This document shows positions 60,743-64,000 of a stretch of 64,000 nucleotides of DNA, one piece after another; position 1 is the stretch's first letter, and the number at the start of each line of letters is the position of its first letter. Under the pieces are notes generated by a model that ran no database searches, was not told the DNA's origin, and was given only the letters and a program-made list of their open reading frames with translations. Position numbers and translations under genes: made by a program. The stretch comes from Tsukamurella sp. PLM1 (lineage in GTDB: Bacteria > Actinomycetota > Actinomycetes > Mycobacteriales > Mycobacteriaceae): assembly GCF_023168325.1 (NCBI RefSeq), contig NZ_AP025688.1, positions 3,720,001-3,784,000 on the forward strand, read 5' to 3'.

Positions 60743-62017
60743 ATGACCACGGGACTCCCCACGGCGCCGCGCATCCTGGCTCGCACCATCGCCCTGACGG
60801 TGGCCAGCGGCTGTCTGATCCTGTTCGTCGTCGGTGTCCTGGCCTCGCAGATCCTGGCAGCGGCCGGGGCGTCGGCGCTGTTCGAGCCGGTCTGGGGCGC
60901 CCTGGCGCGGCTGGGCGCCGCGGTCACCGGGACCGCGCCCGGCACCGTCGACGTGGCGACCGGCAGCGACCTCGCCTGGGCGTGGCAACTACACCTGGGC
61001 TGGCTCCTGACAGGCACCGTCGCCGGGGCCGCGTGGGGCGCGGTGGCGGCCAGGCGGCGGGCCACCGCCGGGATCGACCGCGCGGCCCGGATCCTGTCCG
61101 GCATCGCGTGCGGGACGCTCGCGGTCGCGATGCTGCTCTACGGGCTCGCCAAGCTGATCCCGGCGCAGATGGGTCACATGAACCTACCCGCGTACCAGCT
61201 GCAGGCCGTCGGCGATACCGAACCGTTCTCGATGCTGTGGGGATACATGGCGGCGTCCACCCCGTACACGGTGGTCACGGGCGCCATCGAGGTGACGGCC
61301 GGCGTCCTGCTCGTGTTCCCGCGCACCCGCGTCGCCGGGACGCTGCTCTCGATCGTCGCGCTGACGCAGATCGTGCTGCTCAACGTGTTCTACGACGTGC
61401 CCGTCAAGCTGCTCGCGGGCGAGCTGCTGATGATCGCGGCCGTCCTGGCGGCACCGCACGCACGGGCATTGCTCACCGCAGTGTTCCCACCAGCCGAACG
61501 CCGGCGCACCGTCGTCGCCGCGACGATGGTCGCGCTCGCGGCGGTTCTGATCGGCGTCACGACCGCGGGGAACCTCGCCCGCGTCGACGCCATGAACACG
61601 CCGCGCGACACCCGCGACGGGGTGTGGCGCGCGACGTCGCTGAGCCTCGACGGCCGTCCCGCTGCGGCCGTCGGGCAGGCGGGGCCCGTGTGGACCTCGA
61701 TCGCCATCACGCTGCGCGGTACCGCGGAACGGCCGGCGAAGGGGTCCGCGCAGGACTCCCTCGTCACGCAGACCCCCGACGGTGTCGTCACCGCGTGGGG
61801 GCTGCGCGCGGACGGCGACCGGTTCACGGTGCGCGCCGGAGCCGGCGCGGCGCCGGTGGAGCTCACCGTGGTCGCGTCCCGCCCGGACGCCCTGCGCATG
61901 TCCGGCACCGTCGACGGTGCGCGGCTGGAGGCGACGTACGAACGGCGCACGATGGAGCGCAGCACGGACATCCGGTTCGTGCAGGCACCGTTCGACCGCA
62001 CACGCCCGCGCCTGTAG
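60743..62017 (+). CDS. Multi-pass membrane protein with C-terminal outside domain
   Basis: A 424-residue protein with about six predicted helices (IALTVASGCLILFVVGVLA, LGWLLTGTVAGAAWGAV, GIACGTLAVAMLLYGLAKL, TVVTGAIEVTAGVLLVF, LLSIVALTQIVLLNVFY, VVAATMVALAAVLIGV) and a beta-rich C-terminal domain of about 130 residues. The middle helices resemble DoxX-type membrane proteins. No function can be assigned. TACGGT at 60731 lies 6 nt before the ATG (leaderless pattern). It is the first gene past the siderophore locus and divergent from the binding lipoprotein. Confidence 0.65.
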   Translation: MTTGLPTAPRILARTIALTVASGCLILFVVGVLASQILAAAGASALFEPVWGALARLGAAVTGTAPGTVDVATGSDLAWAWQLHLGWLLTGTVAGAAWGAVAARRRATAGIDRAARILSGIACGTLAVAMLLYGLAKLIPAQMGHMNLPAYQLQAVGDTEPFSMLWGYMAASTPYTVVTGAIEVTAGVLLVFPRTRVAGTLLSIVALTQIVLLNVFYDVPVKLLAGELLMIAAVLAAPHARALLTAVFPPAERRRTVVAATMVALAAVLIGVTTAGNLARVDAMNTPRDTRDGVWRATSLSLDGRPAAAVGQAGPVWTSIAITLRGTAERPAKGSAQDSLVTQTPDGVVTAWGLRADGDRFTVRAGAGAAPVELTVVASRPDALRMSGTVDGARLEATYERRTMERSTDIRFVQAPFDRTRPRL

Positions 62018-62045
62018 CGGCCCACCAGGTGGCAGAGTGGGCTCC

Positions 62046-62972
62046 ATGGAGCTACGCATCTTCGTCGAACCCCAGCAGGGGGCCACATACGCCGACCAAC
62101 TCGCCGTCGCCCGGACCGCGGAGGCGGCCGGCTTCGGGGCGTTCTTCCGGTCGGACCACTACGTCGCCATGAACGTCGACGGTGCGCCCGGGCCCACCGA
62201 CTCCTGGGTCACCCTCGGCGGCATCGCGCGGGAGACCTCGACGATCCGCCTCGGCACGCTGGTGACGTCCGCGACGTTCCGGTTCCCCGGGCCGCTCGCG
62301 ATCTCCGTCGCGCAGGTGGACGAGATGTCCGGTGGCCGCGTGGAACTCGGGCTCGGCGCCGGGTGGTTCGAAGAGGAGCACCGCGCCTACGCCATCCCGT
62401 TCCCGGAGGTGAAGGAGCGCTTCGCACGATTCGAGGAGACCCTCGAGATCGTGACCGGACTGTGGGAGTCGCAGGGCCCCTACACGTTCCGCGGCGAGCA
62501 CTTCTCCGTGGTCGACTCCCCCGCGCTGCCGAAGCCCGCGCAGGCGCACGTCCCGGTGGTGCTGGGCGGCGCCGGCCGCACGCGCGGAGCGGCGCTGGCC
62601 GCGCGGTTCGCCGACGAGTACAACACCCCGTTCGTCCCGGTGGCCGAGGCCGCCGCGGTGTGGGGCCGGATCGACGCCGCGTGCGAGGCTGCGGGCCGCG
62701 ATCCGAAGTCGGTGGTCAAGTCGGCCGCGCAGGTGGTCTGCGGCGGCGCGGACGCGGCCACCGTCGAGCGACGGGCAGCGGCCATCGGCCGCGAGCTCCC
62801 CGAGCTGCGCGAGAACGGGCTCACCGGCTCCGCGGCCGAGATCGTCGACAAGCTGGGCACCTTCGCCGAGGCCGGCGCGACGCGGGTGTACCTCCAGGTA
62901 CTGGACATGCGCGACCTCGCGCACGTCGAGTGGATCGGCTCCGAGGTACTGCCGCAGGTCGCCGGCCTGTAA
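62046..62972 (+). CDS. LLM-class F420-dependent oxidoreductase
   Basis: A 308-residue TIM-barrel flavin/F420 oxidoreductase of the luciferase-like family. MELRIFVEPQQGATYADQLA at the start, EAAGFGAFFRSDHYVAMN, the deazaflavin-binding TLVTSATFRFPGPLA and GGRVELGLGAGWFEEEH, and a C-terminal GAAGRT-type phosphate loop (LGGAGRTRGAALAARF). Substrate unknown. F420 use is typical for mycolate-producing actinobacteria but is inferred. Start ATG at 62046, just downstream of the membrane protein gene. Confidence 0.88.
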   Translation: MELRIFVEPQQGATYADQLAVARTAEAAGFGAFFRSDHYVAMNVDGAPGPTDSWVTLGGIARETSTIRLGTLVTSATFRFPGPLAISVAQVDEMSGGRVELGLGAGWFEEEHRAYAIPFPEVKERFARFEETLEIVTGLWESQGPYTFRGEHFSVVDSPALPKPAQAHVPVVLGGAGRTRGAALAARFADEYNTPFVPVAEAAAVWGRIDAACEAAGRDPKSVVKSAAQVVCGGADAATVERRAAAIGRELPELRENGLTGSAAEIVDKLGTFAEAGATRVYLQVLDMRDLAHVEWIGSEVLPQVAGL

Positions 62973-63050
62973 CTGTCGGTGGGTTCGACTCTGTCGCGCC
63001 CATCACCATCGAAGAAGCCGCCGCCCGGCCACTCCCGCGGTAGCGACGTG

Positions 63051-63078
63051 TCCCGCGATCACCATGGTGATCGCGGGA
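63051..63078. terminator. Palindromic bidirectional terminator
   Basis: A perfect 28-bp palindrome beginning TCCCGCGATCACC, between the convergent ends of the LLM oxidoreductase (62972) and the GMC oxidoreductase (63116). Confidence 0.85.
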
Positions 63079-63115
63079 ACGATTCGTCGCCGCGGGAGCG
63101 GACTGTGGCGGCGGG

Positions 63116-64000
63116 TCAGGCGTTCGCGGCCAGCATGTTGGTCGCGGTGCGCCGCGCCAGCGCCATCGTGGTGATCATCGGGTTCACGCCGGAACAGGTG
63201 GGCATGCCGCTGGCGTCGGCGATCCACACGCCGCGGGTGTCGTGCAGTTCGCCGGAGGGCTTCGCCACGGAGGTGGCGGGATCCGCGCCCAGCGGGGCGC
63301 TGCACATCTGGTGCGCGCTGAACACCGGGGTGCCGCCGGGGCCGATCGGGATCGCGTTCACCCGCTCGATGTACGCGTCCAGATCCTCGCCGCGCTGCCA
63401 CGGCGCGAACCGCTGCCCCGCCACGTAGATCTGGTTCGCACCGGCGGCCTCCTGCATGCGGATGGCGGCCACGAGGCCCTCCCGGAGGTGCTTGCGGTCC
63501 AGCTCGTCGTCGAACGGGTAGGTGTGCACGGCCTCGCCGTTCTCGTCGATGGTCACCGCGCCCACGCCGCGGTCCTTGACCAGGGCCACCCAGTCGACCC
63601 GGTTGCGGTACTGCACGGCGAGTTCCTTGTGGGCCGCACCGCCCAGCCACGGCACGATGCTGCTGAACAGGCCCGGGAAGTGCTGGACCGCCTCGATGAG
63701 GAAGCCGTAGCCGGAATCGGCGTCGGCGAACTCGTTCATCACGCCCGCCATCGCCGGGCCGTACCAGGGGTCCTGCGGCTCGTCGTAGATGCCGCTGACC
63801 AGCGAGGCCGGGTGCAGCCGCAGCGTTGTGCCGACCGCGGGCCCGCCGATCCCCGAGCGCAGCAGCAAGGCGGGGTCTCCAGGCTGCCCGCGGCGACCAC
63901 GACGGTGGGCGCGGTGATCCGCACCGGGGTCTGCGCGCCGGTCTCGGGGTCGGTGTGCACGCCCTCGACGCCGGTGGCGGCGCCGTCGTCCGTGGTGACC
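63116..64000 (-). CDS. GMC family oxidoreductase, C-terminal part (one frame break)
   Basis: About 295 residues are in the window; the N-terminal FAD-binding GxGxxG part lies past the edge. Visible: TVVVAAGSLETPALLLRSG (FAD-proximal), LHPASLVSGIYDE, and the GMC_oxred_C block HQMCSAPLGADPATSV ... SGVNPMITTMALARRTA with the catalytic His-Asn pair region. The family includes glucose, choline and cholesterol oxidases/dehydrogenases; the substrate cannot be told. A break near 63872 is one missing C. Convergent with the LLM gene. Confidence 0.8.
   Translation of the reverse strand, partial: GHHGRRRRHRRRGRAHRPRDRRADPGADHRAHRRGRRGQPGDPALLLRSGIGGPAVGTTLRLHPASLVSGIYDEPQDPWYGPAMAGVMNEFADADSGYGFLIEAVQHFPGLFSSIVPWLGGAAHKELAVQYRNRVDWVALVKDRGVGAVTIDENGEAVHTYPFDDELDRKHLREGLVAAIRMQEAAGANQIYVAGQRFAPWQRGEDLDAYIERVNAIPIGPGGTPVFSAHQMCSAPLGADPATSVAKPSGELHDTRGVWIADASGMPTCSGVNPMITTMALARRTATNMLAANA

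Overview
This is a high-G+C (about 70%) actinobacterial chromosome segment, most likely from a mycolic-acid bacterium close to Tsukamurella (order Mycobacteriales). The genus is my inference. The order is firmer: the left half follows Mycobacterium tuberculosis Rv0457c-Rv0483 gene by gene (LprQ-type L,D-transpeptidase, murB, Rv0481c/0480c/0479c-like genes, deoC, DUF2516, hbhA, Rv0474-like regulator, DUF445 protein, fadB2, icl/aceA, ramB, AhpD-like protein, lpdC, prolyl oligopeptidase). No rRNA, tRNA, CRISPR or phage genes are visible.

Layout. 1-2645 is a cell-wall operon (murB, L,D-transpeptidase, transglutaminase-like protein). 2670-9300 holds two DUF2505 proteins, a methyltransferase, a nitrilase-fold hydrolase, a DUF2993 protein, a P450, deoC and purU. 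9350-10860 is a low-G+C island with two small lipoproteins. 10861-16026 carries surface and metabolic genes (hydrolase, HbhA, XRE regulator, DUF445, a PPK2). 16026-28250 is acetate/fatty-acid metabolism (fadB2, aceA, ramB, lpd) plus a solitary ectoine hydroxylase. 28281-35200 mixes a peptidase, an AbiEi/DUF559 gene between two copies of a hairpin repeat, a second L,D-transpeptidase and a second PPK2.

35955-60616 is an iron-regulated siderophore locus. One leftward operon of overlapping genes starts at an IdeR-like box (45815) and makes N5-hydroxyornithine, formylates it, makes and activates 2,3-dihydroxybenzoate (DHB), and encodes a heterodimeric ABC transporter. A second divergent promoter (box at 50382) drives an IucB-type acyltransferase and siderophore reductase leftward, and aryl carrier protein, MbtH protein and a two-module NRPS rightward. 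Two ferric-siderophore binding lipoproteins lie at 45907 and 59621. The NRPS reads C-A-PCP-E-C-A-PCP and ends in a TesB-type acyl-CoA thioesterase instead of the usual alpha/beta-hydrolase thioesterase. The expected product is a mixed catechol-hydroxamate peptide, DHB-D-X-(formyl/acyl-hydroxy)ornithine.

Two window-wide observations matter for any reader. First, at least 21 genes are broken by small indels (25 breaks), mostly single missing bases in C or G runs. This looks like sequencing error rather than mass pseudogenisation, so coordinates given here span the repaired genes. Second, the word GACGGTGC occurs about 70 times on the two strands, far above expectation, in genes and between them, and is absent from the low-G+C island.
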